64,000 nucleotides of DNA from JBBECE01 sp964574935 (GTDB lineage Bacteria > Pseudomonadota > Alphaproteobacteria > Rhizobiales > Devosiaceae): assembly GCA_964574935.1 (NCBI GenBank), contig CAZNOZ010000011.1:6500-70499 (forward strand). Reading direction: 5' to 3'. Made by a program: the position numbers and the translations under genes. This document shows positions 42,778 to 52,046 of the stretch, piece after piece (position 1 is the stretch's first letter; the number at the start of each line of letters is the position of its first letter). A model generated the notes under the pieces. That model saw nothing but the letters and a program-made list of their open reading frames with translations. It had not been told where the DNA came from and searched no databases.

Positions 42778-43358
42778 TGGCCGGCTCCGGTGTGCTGAAA
42801 CGCTTCGCGTGACGCCATGCGATCCATCCAGGCGGCGAGCCTGGGGCGCTTGGCCAGCGGGCCGTCGCCCAATTCGCCCAGATGATAGGCCAGCATGGGT
42901 GCGAACAACAGGTCGGCCGCACTCACCGGCTTGCCCGCGATGTTGTCGTGGCCGTTGAGACGGGCCTCGACCCAATCGAAGGTGCGGTTGGCGATGTCCA
43001 TGTCGCCGGGGTCCGGCGTTTCTTCCTCGATCTTCGTGTGGACCACGGGCCGGTAGGCATAATCGATAAAGACCGTGGCGGCGGTGAGGATTTCGCAGCG
43101 TTCGCCTGTGTCATTCCCGAACCACTGACGACTGCCGAAGCTTTCGTCGAGATAGGTCAGGATCGCCAGCGTCTCGAAGATCGTGACGTCACCGTGTTGA
43201 AGCACGGGCATCTTGCCGAACGGGTGCAGGGCGAAATGGGTCGGCTCGCCATAGGCAAGCGGGACCAGTTCGTGGGGGACGTCCTTCTCGATGGCCGCCA
43301 TGCGCGCGGTGCGCGTGTAGGTGGACGGCGCGAAGCCGTGGATGGTGAGCGTTGCCAT
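42774..43358 (-). CDS. Glutathione S-transferase family protein
   Basis: A 194-residue protein with an N-terminal thioredoxin-like GST domain (TLTIHGFAPSTYTRTARMAAIEKDVPHELVPL; GKMPVLQHGDVTIFETLAIL carries the conserved cis-proline and Glu/Thr pair) and a helical C-terminal domain. Catalytic residue is probably the Ser/Thr near residue 12. The ATG at 43358 follows aaaggaga at a good distance. It is coupled to the downstream sigma gene (four-base overlap). A thiol-linked stress role is suggested by the sigma factor's CxxC motif; that is inference. Confidence 0.85.
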   Translation of the reverse strand: MATLTIHGFAPSTYTRTARMAAIEKDVPHELVPLAYGEPTHFALHPFGKMPVLQHGDVTIFETLAILTYLDESFGSRQWFGNDTGERCEILTAATVFIDYAYRPVVHTKIEEETPDPGDMDIANRTFDWVEARLNGHDNIAGKPVSAADLLFAPMLAYHLGELGDGPLAKRPRLAAWMDRMASREAFQHTGAGQ

Positions 43359-43394
43359 GTGCCGGTCTCCTTTTTGGTTGGCACATGGTTGGAC

Positions 43395-43416
43395 GGCGGG
43401 GATACAATTTTCCGCC
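43395..43416. promoter_or_regulatory. Dyad in the nadA-GST gap
   Basis: GGCGG and CCGCC flank a 12-base AT-rich centre in the 76-base gap between the nadA stop and the GST gene. It could be part of a separate promoter or operator for the GST/sigma pair. No clear -35/-10 set could be assigned. Confidence 0.25.
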
Positions 43417-43434
43417 AAGCCTTTGATTTTTCGT

Positions 43435-44541
43435 CTAGTTTGAATTGCGCGTCTTGTTGAATTCGATCATCCGCTCGACCGCCGCCCGCGCCGGGGCCGC
43501 CACCTCTTCGTCGATGGTGACCTCCTCGGTCATGGTGTGCAGCGACCACAACACATTCTCGAGGTTGATCCGCTTCATGTGCGGACACAGGTTGCAGCCC
43601 ATCAGGAATTCGACGTCCGGGTTCTCGATCGCCACATTGTCGGACATCGAGCATTCGGTGACCATCACCACCCTCGGCGGCTGGTTGGTCTTGACCCAGT
43701 CGATCATCTTCGAGGTCGACCCGGAGAAATCCACCGCGTCGATCACCTCCGGCGGGCATTCGGGATGGGCGATGATCTTGGCGCCCGGGTAGCTTTCGCG
43801 CAGCTCTTCGATGTCGGCGGCGGTGAAGGTCTCGTGCACGATGCAGGCGCCGGCCCAGGTGACGATCTTCTTCTTGGTGTGCTTGGCGGTGTTGCGGGCC
43901 AGATACTGGTCCGGGATCATGATGACGGTATTTCCCTCGACCCCCTCGACGATGTCGAGGGCGTTGGACGAGGTGCAGCAGATGTCGGAGACCGCTTTGA
44001 CGTCGGCAGAGGTGTTCACATAAGTGACGACCTTGGCGTCGGGGTACTCGGCACGCATCGCCATCACATCGGCGGGGGTGATCGAGGAGGCGAGCGAACA
44101 GCCGGCGCGGCTGTCGGGGATCAGCACCGTCTTGTCGGGGTTGAGCAGCTTTGAGGTCTCGGCCATGAAATGCACGCCGCATTGCACGATGACCTGCTTT
44201 TTGACCCGCGTCGCCTGCTGGGCGAGCTGCAGGGAATCGCCGAAATAGTCGGCGACGCCGTAGACGATCTGCGGGGTCTGGTAGTTGTGGGCGAGGATGA
44301 CCGCGCCCTTTTCCTTCTTCAGCTTGTTGATCTGCCGGATGAGCGGCGCATACACCGGCCACTCGATCTCGGGAATCTGGGTCTTGAGCCGCTCATACGC
44401 CTTCGCCGTCGAACGTTGCACAGCCTTCGAGTAGCCGAGGTCGTAGCTCCGGGCGAGCTCGGCGCGGGCTTCATCGAGCGGGATCGTGGCGTTGATAAGC
44501 TGCACGTCGCCGCCTTGGGTGCGGGTCAGGGGAAGGTCCAT
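43435..44541 (-). CDS. nadA: Quinolinate synthase NadA
   Basis: A 368-residue [4Fe-4S] enzyme that condenses iminoaspartate with dihydroxyacetone phosphate. Probable cluster cysteines are C121 (QCGVHFMAE), C233 (GACIVHE) and C319 (GCNLCPHM); the last two are spaced as in other NadA proteins. Substrate-binding blocks AHNYQTPQI and YVNTSADVKA are intact. There is about 25 residues more between the first and second cysteine than in short NadA forms. It starts the minus-strand run nadA-gst-sigma-nadB; nadC is not in the window. Confidence 0.93.
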   Translation of the reverse strand: MDLPLTRTQGGDVQLINATIPLDEARAELARSYDLGYSKAVQRSTAKAYERLKTQIPEIEWPVYAPLIRQINKLKKEKGAVILAHNYQTPQIVYGVADYFGDSLQLAQQATRVKKQVIVQCGVHFMAETSKLLNPDKTVLIPDSRAGCSLASSITPADVMAMRAEYPDAKVVTYVNTSADVKAVSDICCTSSNALDIVEGVEGNTVIMIPDQYLARNTAKHTKKKIVTWAGACIVHETFTAADIEELRESYPGAKIIAHPECPPEVIDAVDFSGSTSKMIDWVKTNQPPRVVMVTECSMSDNVAIENPDVEFLMGCNLCPHMKRINLENVLWSLHTMTEEVTIDEEVAAPARAAVERMIEFNKTRNSN

Positions 44542-44679
44542 GGCGGGGCGGAAAATAGGGGTTTTGCGGGGCTATTTCAATAAAGTGGCCGGCGCGGCGT
44601 GGGTGCCGGGGCCGGTGGGCGCTGGTCCGCGGCCAATATGGCATGCTAGGCGTTCGGCGCCGCGAGCCGGGAGCCGCCG

Positions 44680-45405
44680 ATGCGTCTGGCCGTCCTTGTC
44701 CTTTTCGCCGTCTTCGCCGCGTGTTCCGCCGCCGCGGCGCGGGTCGATGTCTATGCGGCCTCCTCCCTCACCGATCTCGCCGGCGCGCTGGCGGACGCCT
44801 TCACGGCGCGCGCGGGCACCGAGGTCAGGGTCGTGACCGGGTCCTCTTCCACCCTGGCGCGGCAGATCGCGGCGGGGGCGCCGGCGTCGCTGTTCATTTC
44901 CGCCAACCGCCAATGGATCGATGTGGCGGTTGCCGAGGCCGGCTTCTCCACGCCCCGGCGGCTGTGCGGGAATTCCCTCGCCGTCATCGCCCCGGCGGGC
45001 GCGGAGCGGCTCGGTTCCTTCGTGGCGCTACCCGGCGCATTGGGCGAGGGGCGGCTGGCGGTCGGCGACCCGGCGCACGTGCCCGCCGGCATCTATGCGC
45101 GTCAGGCGCTGGAAAGCGCCGGGCTGTGGGAGGCACTCAAGGACCGGCTGGCGCCCGCCGACAATGTGCGCGCCGCCGTTTCCCTGGTGGCGGCCGGTGC
45201 GGCGCGGTTCGGCATCGTCTATGCGACCGATGCTTCCTATCCCGGGGTCGCGGAGGTGCTGGCGATCGACGATGGCCTGCACGCGCCCATCGCCTACTGG
45301 CTGGCGCTCGCCCCCGGGGCCGGCGCGGACGCGGAGGCGTTCGCGACGTTCCTCGCCGGCGACGCGGCGGCCGCGATCATCGCCGCCCAGGGGTTCGCGC
45401 CGTGA
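44680..45405 (+). CDS. modA: Molybdate ABC transporter substrate-binding protein ModA
   Basis: A 241-residue periplasmic oxyanion-binding protein. Signal peptide RLAVLVLFAVFAACSAAAA (about 2-20); mature start RVDVYAASSLTDLAGAL; oxyanion-binding SSSTLARQI and YARQALESAGL blocks are present. It binds molybdate or tungstate and delivers it to ModB. The stop overlaps the modB GTG (GTGA). No modE or Mo-box is seen upstream. Confidence 0.9.
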   Translation: MRLAVLVLFAVFAACSAAAARVDVYAASSLTDLAGALADAFTARAGTEVRVVTGSSSTLARQIAAGAPASLFISANRQWIDVAVAEAGFSTPRRLCGNSLAVIAPAGAERLGSFVALPGALGEGRLAVGDPAHVPAGIYARQALESAGLWEALKDRLAPADNVRAAVSLVAAGAARFGIVYATDASYPGVAEVLAIDDGLHAPIAYWLALAPGAGADAEAFATFLAGDAAAAIIAAQGFAP

Positions 45406-46106
45406 GCGCGGAACTCATCGGTATCGTCGGCCTGTCGCTCAAGGTGGCGCTGATGGCGCTCCTGTGGGCGTTGCCGGTCGCCTTTGGCCTGGGGTGGCTG
45501 CTGGCCCGCCACCGCTTCTTCGGCCGTTCCCTCGTCTCGGCGCTGGTGATGCTGCCGCTCGTCATGCCGCCGGTGGCGACCGGACTGGTGCTGCTCTGGG
45601 TATTCGGGCCGGCCGCGCCGCTCGGACGGTTTTTCGCGGAAATCCTCGGCATCGAATTCGCCTTTCGCTGGACCGGCGCCTCCCTCGCCGCCGGGCTGGT
45701 GGCGCTGCCGCTGATCGTCAGGCCGATCCGCCTCTCCCTGGAGGCCGTGGACCCGAAGCTCGACGAGGCGCTGGCGGTCGCCGGCAAGGGCAAATGGCGG
45801 CGCTTTGTTCTCTTGCATCTGCCGCTGTCGTTGCCCGGCATCGTCGCCGGGGTGATGCTGGGCTTCGCCAAGTCGCTGGGGGAATTCGGGGCGACCATCA
45901 CCTTCGTCGCCAACATCCCCGGGGAGACCCGCACCCTGTCGCTGGCCATCCATTCGGCGCTGCAGTCGGTCGCCGGCGCGCCGATGGTGGTCTGGCTGAG
46001 CGCGATTTCGATCGGCATGTCGCTTGTCGCGGTGCTCGCCTCCGAGATGCTCTTGAATTGGCTGACCCCGCTTCTGACGGGTCGTTCGGAGGCGATCCGT
46101 GCTTGA
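45402..46106 (+). CDS. modB: Molybdate ABC transporter permease ModB
   Basis: A 234-residue permease with five to six hydrophobic segments, starting at a GTG within the modA stop. The coupling loop is LDEALAVAGKGKWRRFVLLHLP, followed by the family block GFAKSLGEFGATITFVANIPGETRTL, a reliable ModB marker. It overlaps the modC start by eight bases. Confidence 0.9.
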   Translation: MSAELIGIVGLSLKVALMALLWALPVAFGLGWLLARHRFFGRSLVSALVMLPLVMPPVATGLVLLWVFGPAAPLGRFFAEILGIEFAFRWTGASLAAGLVALPLIVRPIRLSLEAVDPKLDEALAVAGKGKWRRFVLLHLPLSLPGIVAGVMLGFAKSLGEFGATITFVANIPGETRTLSLAIHSALQSVAGAPMVVWLSAISIGMSLVAVLASEMLLNWLTPLLTGRSEAIRA

Positions 46107-47151
46107 GGTCGATGTCACGGGCACGAAGGGCGGCTTCGCCCTTGCCGCCTCGTTCACCGCCGGGGCCGGCACCACGGCGCTCATCGGAGAGTCCGGGGCG
46201 GGCAAGACGACGCTTCTCAGATTCATCGCCGGGCTCGACCGGCCCGAAGAGGGCGCCATCCGGCTCGGGCAAAAGACGCTGTTCGACGAAGGCGCCGGCA
46301 TCGATCTGGCCGCCGACAGGCGGCGGGTGGGCATGGTCTTCCAGGAGCCGCGCCTCATGCCGCACATGAACGTCGCCGCCAACATCGCCCTGGGGCTGAG
46401 GGGCGGCGACACCGGTCGCGTCGCGGCGGTCGCCGAGCGGCTGCGTATCGGCGAGCTCCTCCAGCGCCGGATCGCGGGGCTTTCCGGCGGCGAGCAGCAG
46501 CGAGTGATGCTGGCAAGGGCGCTGGTGGGGGAGCCGGACGTGATCCTCTGCGACGAGCCGCTGACCGGCATCGACCCGGCGCTGAAGGCCAGTCTGCTCG
46601 ACGAGATGCGGGCGGTGTTTGCCGAGGCGCGCGTGCCGGTCGTCTATGTCACCCATTCGATCGGCGAGGCGGTGCGGGTTGCCGAAACCGTCCTTGTGAT
46701 GTCCGGCGGGCTGATCGTCGATCGCGGCGCGGCGGCCGCGGTGCTCGCCCGGCACCCGGGCGAAGTGCATTTCGAGGCCGGGGTCTCGAGCCTGCTGACG
46801 GGGACCGTGACCGATATCGACGCCGAATACGGCCTGGCCACGGTTGCGGTCGGCGATCAGTCGGTCGAGATCGCCGCCGGCGAATTGAAGCTCGGCGCCA
46901 CCGCGCGGCTCAGGCTTTGGGCCAAGGACGTGGTTCTGGCCCTCGAGCGCCCGCATGCCATCAGCGCCCGCAACGCGCTCGCCGGCACCGTCACTCAGGT
47001 CCGCGCAGTCGGCGCCGCCCAGGCCGAGGTGACCGTCGAGGTCGCCGGCACGCCGGTGCTGACGCGGGTGATGCGCAAGACCGTCGCCGAGCTTTTGCTC
47101 GTCGAGGGCAAACCGGTGTTCGTGGTCTTCAAGTCGGCGGCGGTGGACTAG
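46099..47151 (+). CDS. modC: Molybdate ABC transporter ATP-binding protein ModC
   Basis: A 350-residue ATPase starting at a GTG (46099) behind tcggaggcgatcc. Walker A is GESGAGKT near residue 31, signature LSGGEQQRVMLARAL, Walker B VILCDEPLTGID. The C-terminal part (about 235-350) carries a regulatory TOBE/MOP domain (ISARNALAGTVTQVRAVGAAQAEVTVEVAG in consecutive strands) that senses oxyanions. It completes the modABC import operon. Confidence 0.92.
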   Translation: MLEVDVTGTKGGFALAASFTAGAGTTALIGESGAGKTTLLRFIAGLDRPEEGAIRLGQKTLFDEGAGIDLAADRRRVGMVFQEPRLMPHMNVAANIALGLRGGDTGRVAAVAERLRIGELLQRRIAGLSGGEQQRVMLARALVGEPDVILCDEPLTGIDPALKASLLDEMRAVFAEARVPVVYVTHSIGEAVRVAETVLVMSGGLIVDRGAAAAVLARHPGEVHFEAGVSSLLTGTVTDIDAEYGLATVAVGDQSVEIAAGELKLGATARLRLWAKDVVLALERPHAISARNALAGTVTQVRAVGAAQAEVTVEVAGTPVLTRVMRKTVAELLLVEGKPVFVVFKSAAVD

Positions 47152-47249
47152 CGACAGCCGCGCCGCTGCGGCGATACGTCTGATTGCCGCCTCTTGTTGT
47201 CCGCGATCGGCGGTTAGGATATCCAGCGTCAACCTCCGAAGGACTTCCG

Positions 47250-48062
47250 GTGCCGCTCAAGCGCTTCGACGAGCTTTCCGATCCGGGCCTGGCCGGCTTC
47301 ATCGGCCCGGGCACCGTCGGGGTGCTGCCGGTGGCGGCGACCGAACCGCACGGGCCCCACTTGCCGCTTTCGACCGATGGCGACATCGCCCGGGGGCATC
47401 TGGAGGCGTTGCCGGACTATCTGCCGGACGAGCTCTCGGTCGCGGTGCTGCCGCTGCAGGAGATCGGCTGGTCGATCGAGCATGCGGCCTTTTCGGGCCT
47501 CAAGACCCGCGAGCCCGAGCAGCTGCTCGCCGAGTGGGGGGCGATCGCGGCCGCCTTCCACCGCGCCGGCGGGCGCCGGCTGGTGATCGTGACGAGCCAC
47601 GGCGGCAATTCCCCGGTGGTCGATATCCTCATCCGGCGATTGCGGGTGCAATACGGCATGCTGGCCGTCGGCACCGGGTGGCTGCGGTTCGGGCAGCCGG
47701 AGGGGCTCTATGACAACCTGGAGTTGCAATTCGGCATTCATGGCGGCGCCATCGAGACCTCGCTGATGCTGCACTATGCCCCCCACAAAGTCTCCATGAA
47801 CAGCGCCGCGACATATCCGTCGACATTCGTGGAGCTGGCCACGAATCTCCGCCGGCTATCGCCGTTCGGACCGCATCGTTTCGGCTGGATGAGCCAGGAC
47901 TTCAACCCGGCCGGGGTGGCCGGCGACGCGGGGGCCGCGAGCGCCGAAAAGGGCGCCGCCAGTGCCCGGCAAGCCCTTGAGGGATTTGCTCAATTGCTCG
48001 CCGAGGTGGCGGCGTTCGATCTCGCGAACCTGCGCCCGGCAGGCAACGATGTGAGCCGATGA
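47250..48062 (+). CDS. Creatininase-family amidohydrolase
   Basis: A 270-residue metal-dependent amidohydrolase. Metal-site blocks are ATEPHGPHLPLSTDGDIA (Glu/His/Asp), VTSHGGN (His) and GGAIETS (Glu). The GTG at 47250 follows gaaggacttcc and gives the family start VPLKRFDELSDPGL. Related proteins include creatininase, MftE and formamide hydrolases of riboflavin/F420 pathways; here the neighbouring nickel/cobalt exporter fusion, which it overlaps by four bases, gives no clear clue to the substrate. Confidence 0.82.
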   Translation: MPLKRFDELSDPGLAGFIGPGTVGVLPVAATEPHGPHLPLSTDGDIARGHLEALPDYLPDELSVAVLPLQEIGWSIEHAAFSGLKTREPEQLLAEWGAIAAAFHRAGGRRLVIVTSHGGNSPVVDILIRRLRVQYGMLAVGTGWLRFGQPEGLYDNLELQFGIHGGAIETSLMLHYAPHKVSMNSAATYPSTFVELATNLRRLSPFGPHRFGWMSQDFNPAGVAGDAGAASAEKGAASARQALEGFAQLLAEVAAFDLANLRPAGNDVSR

Positions 48063-49866
48063 ACGGCGACCGGAGGTATTGGCAATATCTTCTGAAAGCG
48101 GTTTTGTCGGTGGCATTCGGTCTTGTCCTGGGACTGCCCGGGCCGGCTTTCGCGCACCCGCATATCTGGGTCGACGCGACGGCGGTCGTCGGGTTCGACG
48201 CCGGCGGCCGGGTCACCACCGTCTCGCATGTGTGGCGGTTCGACCAGGCCTATTCGGCCTGGGCCGTGCAGGGGCTGGACACCGACGGGGACGGGGTGCT
48301 GAGCGAAGGCGAGCTGCAGCCGCTGGCCGACGACAACATGGTCGGGCTGAGCGAATACGGCTTTTTCACCTTCGGCTCGATGGGCGACACCGAAATCGGC
48401 TTCGGCCATCCCTCCAACGCCCGGATGCGTTTCGAGGACGGGGTCTTGATTTTGAGCTTCACCGTCGAGGTGGAGCCCCCCACGGTCATGCAGGGCCAGC
48501 TCGAAATCGATGTCGGCGATCCCGAATACTACGCCGCCTTCACCTTCGAAGGCGCCGGCGCGGTGATGCTGGAGGGCGCGCCCGCCGGGTGCACGGTCGA
48601 GGTCAACCTTCCCAAGGAAATCGATTCCGACATCGCGGCGCGATTGTTCGCGCTGCCCGCCGACATCACCGTTCTGCCGCCGGACCTGCGCCAGGCGGCC
48701 CGCGATCTCGACAATGTGGTGGTTGTCGATTGCGGCACCGCCCCGGCCCCGCCCGCCTCCGCGGCCGACGCGGCGCGGCAGATGGCCGACGGAGCACTCC
48801 CGCAGCCGGCGCCGGCCGAGCCGCAAGCCCCGCAACCGGGGCCTTCGTTCAACCCGCCGCCGGCCAGCACGCCGTTCACCGCGCCGCCGGTGGAGCCCGG
48901 CACGCGGCCGAACAGCGGCGGCCTGCTGGGCTGGGTGGCGGCGCAGCAGCAGCGTTTCTATCTGGCGCTCACCGATGCCCTTGCAGGCCTGAAGACCGAG
49001 GGACGCGCGTTCTGGACCCTGGGTCTGATCAGTCTCCTGTATGGCATCTTTCACGCCGCCGGCCCGGGGCACGGCAAGGTGGTGATCTCGTCGTATCTGG
49101 TGGCCCGGGAACGCAATATCGGGCGCGGGATCGGCTTGAGCTTCGCGGCGGCGATGATGCAGTCATTGACCGCGGTGCTTTTCGTTTCGCTGGCGGCGGG
49201 GGTGCTGCGGCTGACCAGCTTCGCGATGTCGGACGCCGCCGCCGCCATGACCACGGGCTCCTACGTGCTGATCGCGGCGATCGGCGCCTGGCTGGCCTGG
49301 CGCAAGGCCATGCAGCTTTGGAATGGCGGGCACGGGCACCGGCATCACCATGACCACGCCCATGACCACGCCCATGACCACGCCNNNNNNNNNNNNNNNN
49401 NNNNNNNNNNNNNNNNNNNNNNNNNNNNNNNNNNNNNNNNNNNNNNNNNNNNNNNNNNNNNNNNNNNNNNNNNNNNNNNNNNNNCCATGACCACGCCCAT
49501 GACCACGCCCATGACCACGCCGACCCGTTCGTGGCGCCGCAGCTGGCGCGCGGCGACTGGCGCGAGATGGCCTCTGTGGTGCTGGCGGTGGGGCTCAGGC
49601 CCTGCTCGGGGGCGCTGATCGTGCTCGCCTTCGCTCTGACTCAGGGGCTGCTGTTCGCCGGCATCGTCGCCACCTTCGTGATGGGACTGGGCACCGCGCT
49701 GACCGTGACGGTGCTCGCGGGGTTCGCGGTGACGTTCAAGGATCTCGCGCTCAGAATGGCCAAGGGCGGCCGCGGCTGGATCGAAAGCCTGGTCGGATGG
49801 GCCGAGCTTGCCGCGGCGCTCGTTGTGATGGGGTTCGGGATCGTCCTCACTGTCGCCAGCCTCTAG
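48059..49866 (+). CDS. DUF1007-NicO/RcnA-type nickel/cobalt exporter fusion (interrupted by assembly gap)
   Basis: One gene is reconstructed across the N run. Residues 1-33 are a signal peptide. DUF1007 covers about 34-225 (AHPHIWVDATAVVGFD start). A Pro-rich linker (about 230-290) leads to NicO membrane helices with FHAAGPGHGKVVISSYLV. A His-rich loop (GHGHRHHHDHAHDHA) then enters the gap. After the gap the same HDHA units continue into DPFVAPQLARGDWREMASVVLAVGLRPCSGALIVLAFAL, the second conserved NicO block, and end at 49866. The reading frames on the two sides differ only because the gap is filled with an arbitrary 100 N. It is expected to export Ni or Co ions. Confidence 0.8.
49349..49521 (+). 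repeat. 12-base tandem repeat (HDHA codons) with 100-N assembly gap
   Basis: Three units of catgaccacgcc (49349-49384) precede the N run at 49385-49484, and a trailing c plus three more units (49486-49521) follow it. Each unit encodes His-Asp-His-Ala. The repeat clearly continues through the gap; the true missing length must be 12n+11 bases to keep both frame and repeat register. The N count of exactly 100 is a placeholder. Confidence 0.92.
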
Positions 49867-49953
49867 AAGGGGGAGGCGGGCAGGCGTGTGTTGCGCCGAA
49901 GACGGCGTCCGCTAAGGTGCCGTTCCCATCCCTCCTCGCGGGCGATTTCGTCG

Positions 49954-50979
49954 ATGCCGGACCACCTGCCGCCAGGCCATCCGCCCGTCTCCGCGCGAAA
50001 AATCGGCGTGCTGCTGGTCAATCTCGGCACCCCGGACGCCACCGACTACGCTTCGATGCGGCGCTATCTGAGCGAATTCCTTTCCGACCGGCGGGTGATC
50101 GAGACCCCGCGCCTGCTGTGGTGGCCGCTGTTGCATCTGATCATCCTGACGACGCGGCCGGGGCGGTCGGGCCGCAACTACGACAAGATCTGGGACCGCG
50201 AAAAAGGCGACAGCCCGCTGCGCCTGATCACGCGCTCGCAGACCGAAAAACTGGCCGCCGCGCTGGCCGCCGACGATCGTCTGGTCGTCGATTTCGGCAT
50301 GCGTTACGGCAACCCGTCGATCGGCTCGGCACTGGCGGCGCTCAAGGACAAGGGCTGCGAGCGGATTCTCATGGTGCCGCTTTATCCGCAATATTCGGCG
50401 CCGACCACCGCGACGGCGAACGACAAGGCCTTCGAGGCGCTGGCGGAGATGCGCTGGCAGCCGGCGGTTCGGACCGCCCCGAGCTATCACGACGATCCGG
50501 TCTACATCTCGGCGATCGCGCACTCCGTGCAGGCGGGGCTCAAGACGCTCGACTTCGAGCCCGATCTGGTGATCGCCTCCTATCACGGCATGCCGAAAAC
50601 CTATCTCGAGGCGGGCGACCCCTATCACTGCCAGTGCCAGAAGACGACGCGGCTGGTGCGCGAGAAACTCGGCTGGCCGGACGACCGGCTGATGGTGGCG
50701 TTCCAGAGCCGGTTCGGCCGCGGCGAGTGGCTGCAACCGTATACCGCCGACACGCTGGCCGAGCTGCCGGGGCGCGCGGTGCGCAACGTCGCCGTCATTT
50801 CGCCGGGTTTCTCGGCCGATTGCCTGGAAACCCTCGAGGAAATCGCCATCGGCGGTGAGGAGATCTTCAAAAAGGCCGGCGGCGAGAATTTCGCTTACAT
50901 CGCCTGCCTCAACGACAGCGCCGAAGGAATGGCGGTGATCGAGGCGGTGGTCCGGCGCGAGCTTGGCGGCTGGATCTGA
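49954..50979 (+). CDS. hemH: Ferrochelatase HemH
   Basis: A 341-residue protoheme ferro-lyase that inserts iron into protoporphyrin IX, the last step of heme synthesis. Conserved blocks are KIGVLLVNLGTPD, MRYGNPSIG, VPLYPQYSAPTTA, ASYHGMPKTY (catalytic His) and the C-terminal FVD-like region SPGFSADCLETLEEI (catalytic Glu). CQCQKTTRLV is also typical of proteobacterial HemH. The ATG at 49954 is chosen for length. It may support the cytochrome c genes in this window. Confidence 0.93.
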   Translation: MPDHLPPGHPPVSARKIGVLLVNLGTPDATDYASMRRYLSEFLSDRRVIETPRLLWWPLLHLIILTTRPGRSGRNYDKIWDREKGDSPLRLITRSQTEKLAAALAADDRLVVDFGMRYGNPSIGSALAALKDKGCERILMVPLYPQYSAPTTATANDKAFEALAEMRWQPAVRTAPSYHDDPVYISAIAHSVQAGLKTLDFEPDLVIASYHGMPKTYLEAGDPYHCQCQKTTRLVREKLGWPDDRLMVAFQSRFGRGEWLQPYTADTLAELPGRAVRNVAVISPGFSADCLETLEEIAIGGEEIFKKAGGENFAYIACLNDSAEGMAVIEAVVRRELGGWI

Positions 50980-51065
50980 ACCGCGCGCCGCCGCGGGACA
51001 GTTGCGGGGTTCCGAGGAGCCGCATACAAACTCGGGTGGGGGCCGAGGCAGCGAGGGAGTGAGCG

Positions 51066-52040
51066 ATGGACGGGTTTTCGATTGCGCTGATCGCCTTGGT
51101 GGTGCTGGCCGTGCTGGTGCTGTTCGCCGGCGTCAAGACGGTGCCGCAGGGCTACAATTTCACGGTCGAGCGGTTCGGGCGCTACACCCGAACCCTGAAG
51201 CCCGGGCTCAGCCTCATCGTGCCGTTCGTCGACGGGATCGGGCGCAAGCTGAACATGATGGAGCAGGTGCTCGACGTGCCCTCGCAGGAGGTCATCACCC
51301 GCGACAACGCCACCGTCGAGGTCAACGGGGTGACCTTCTATCAGGTGCTGGACGCGGCGGCGGCGGCCTATGAGGTTTCGGGGCTGGAAAACGCCATCCT
51401 CAACCTGACCATGACCAATATCCGCACCGTCATGGGGTCGATGGACCTCGACCAGCTGCTCTCCAACCGCGACGAAATCAACGACCGGCTGCTCAAGGTC
51501 GTCGATGCGGCGGTGTCGCCGTGGGGGGTCAAGATCACCCGCATCGAGATCAAGGATATCGATCCGCCCAAGAACCTCGTCGATTCGATGGCCAGGCAGA
51601 TGATGGCCGAGCGCGAGAAGCGGGCGGTGATCCTGGAGGCCGAGGGCAAGCGGCAATCGGCGATCCTGGAGGCGGAAGGCCGCAAGCAGGCGCAGGTGCT
51701 GGAGGCCGAGGGCCGTCGCGAGGCGGCGTTCCGTGACGCCGAGGCGCGCGAGCGCGCTGCCGAGGCGGAAGCCAAGGCGACCCAGATGGTGTCGGTGGCA
51801 ATTGCCGAGGGCGACGTGCAGGCGATCAACTATTTCGTCGCCAACAACTACATCAAGGCGCTCGAAGGGCTGGCCAAGTCGCCCAACCAGAAGGTCCTGA
51901 TGCTCCCCGTGGAGGCGGCCAATGTCATCGGGGCGCTGGGCGGCATCGCCGAGATCGCCCGCGAGACGTTTGGCGATGGCGGCACCCCGCCGCGGCGGGG
52001 CTCGCGGACGCCGTCGACGGGCGGCGGCGGAGCGGGGTAA
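51066..52040 (+). CDS. SPFH/Band 7 membrane protein (QmcA/stomatin family)
   Basis: A 324-residue protein with one N-terminal membrane helix (about 5-23) and an SPFH domain (about 25-200, VPQGYNFTVERFGRYTRTLKPG start). The following region is coiled coil with degenerate ten-residue repeats of the type (I/V)LEAEG(K/R)(R/K)Q (about 193-235), seen at nucleotide level as near-repeats. The Gly/Ser-rich tail ends in GGGG. It forms membrane microdomain scaffolds that modulate proteases such as FtsH. Six bases separate it from nfeD, its usual partner. Confidence 0.9.
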   Translation: MDGFSIALIALVVLAVLVLFAGVKTVPQGYNFTVERFGRYTRTLKPGLSLIVPFVDGIGRKLNMMEQVLDVPSQEVITRDNATVEVNGVTFYQVLDAAAAAYEVSGLENAILNLTMTNIRTVMGSMDLDQLLSNRDEINDRLLKVVDAAVSPWGVKITRIEIKDIDPPKNLVDSMARQMMAEREKRAVILEAEGKRQSAILEAEGRKQAQVLEAEGRREAAFRDAEARERAAEAEAKATQMVSVAIAEGDVQAINYFVANNYIKALEGLAKSPNQKVLMLPVEAANVIGALGGIAEIARETFGDGGTPPRRGSRTPSTGGGGAG

Positions 52041-52046
52041 CGGGCG

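Noticed and set aside
44542..44679. Molybdenum riboswitch or ModE box ahead of modA
   Set aside because: No Moco-type stem arrangement or ModE-like dyad could be found in this gap.
49349..49521. Possible CRISPR-like repeat
   Set aside because: The units are directly tandem, 12 bases, with no spacers, and encode HDHA in frame.
48059..49618. A frame read straight through the N run ending MTTPMTTPTRSW
   Set aside because: It shifts frame because the filler length is arbitrary. The HDHA repeat and the NicO block after the gap show the correct frame, ending at 49866.
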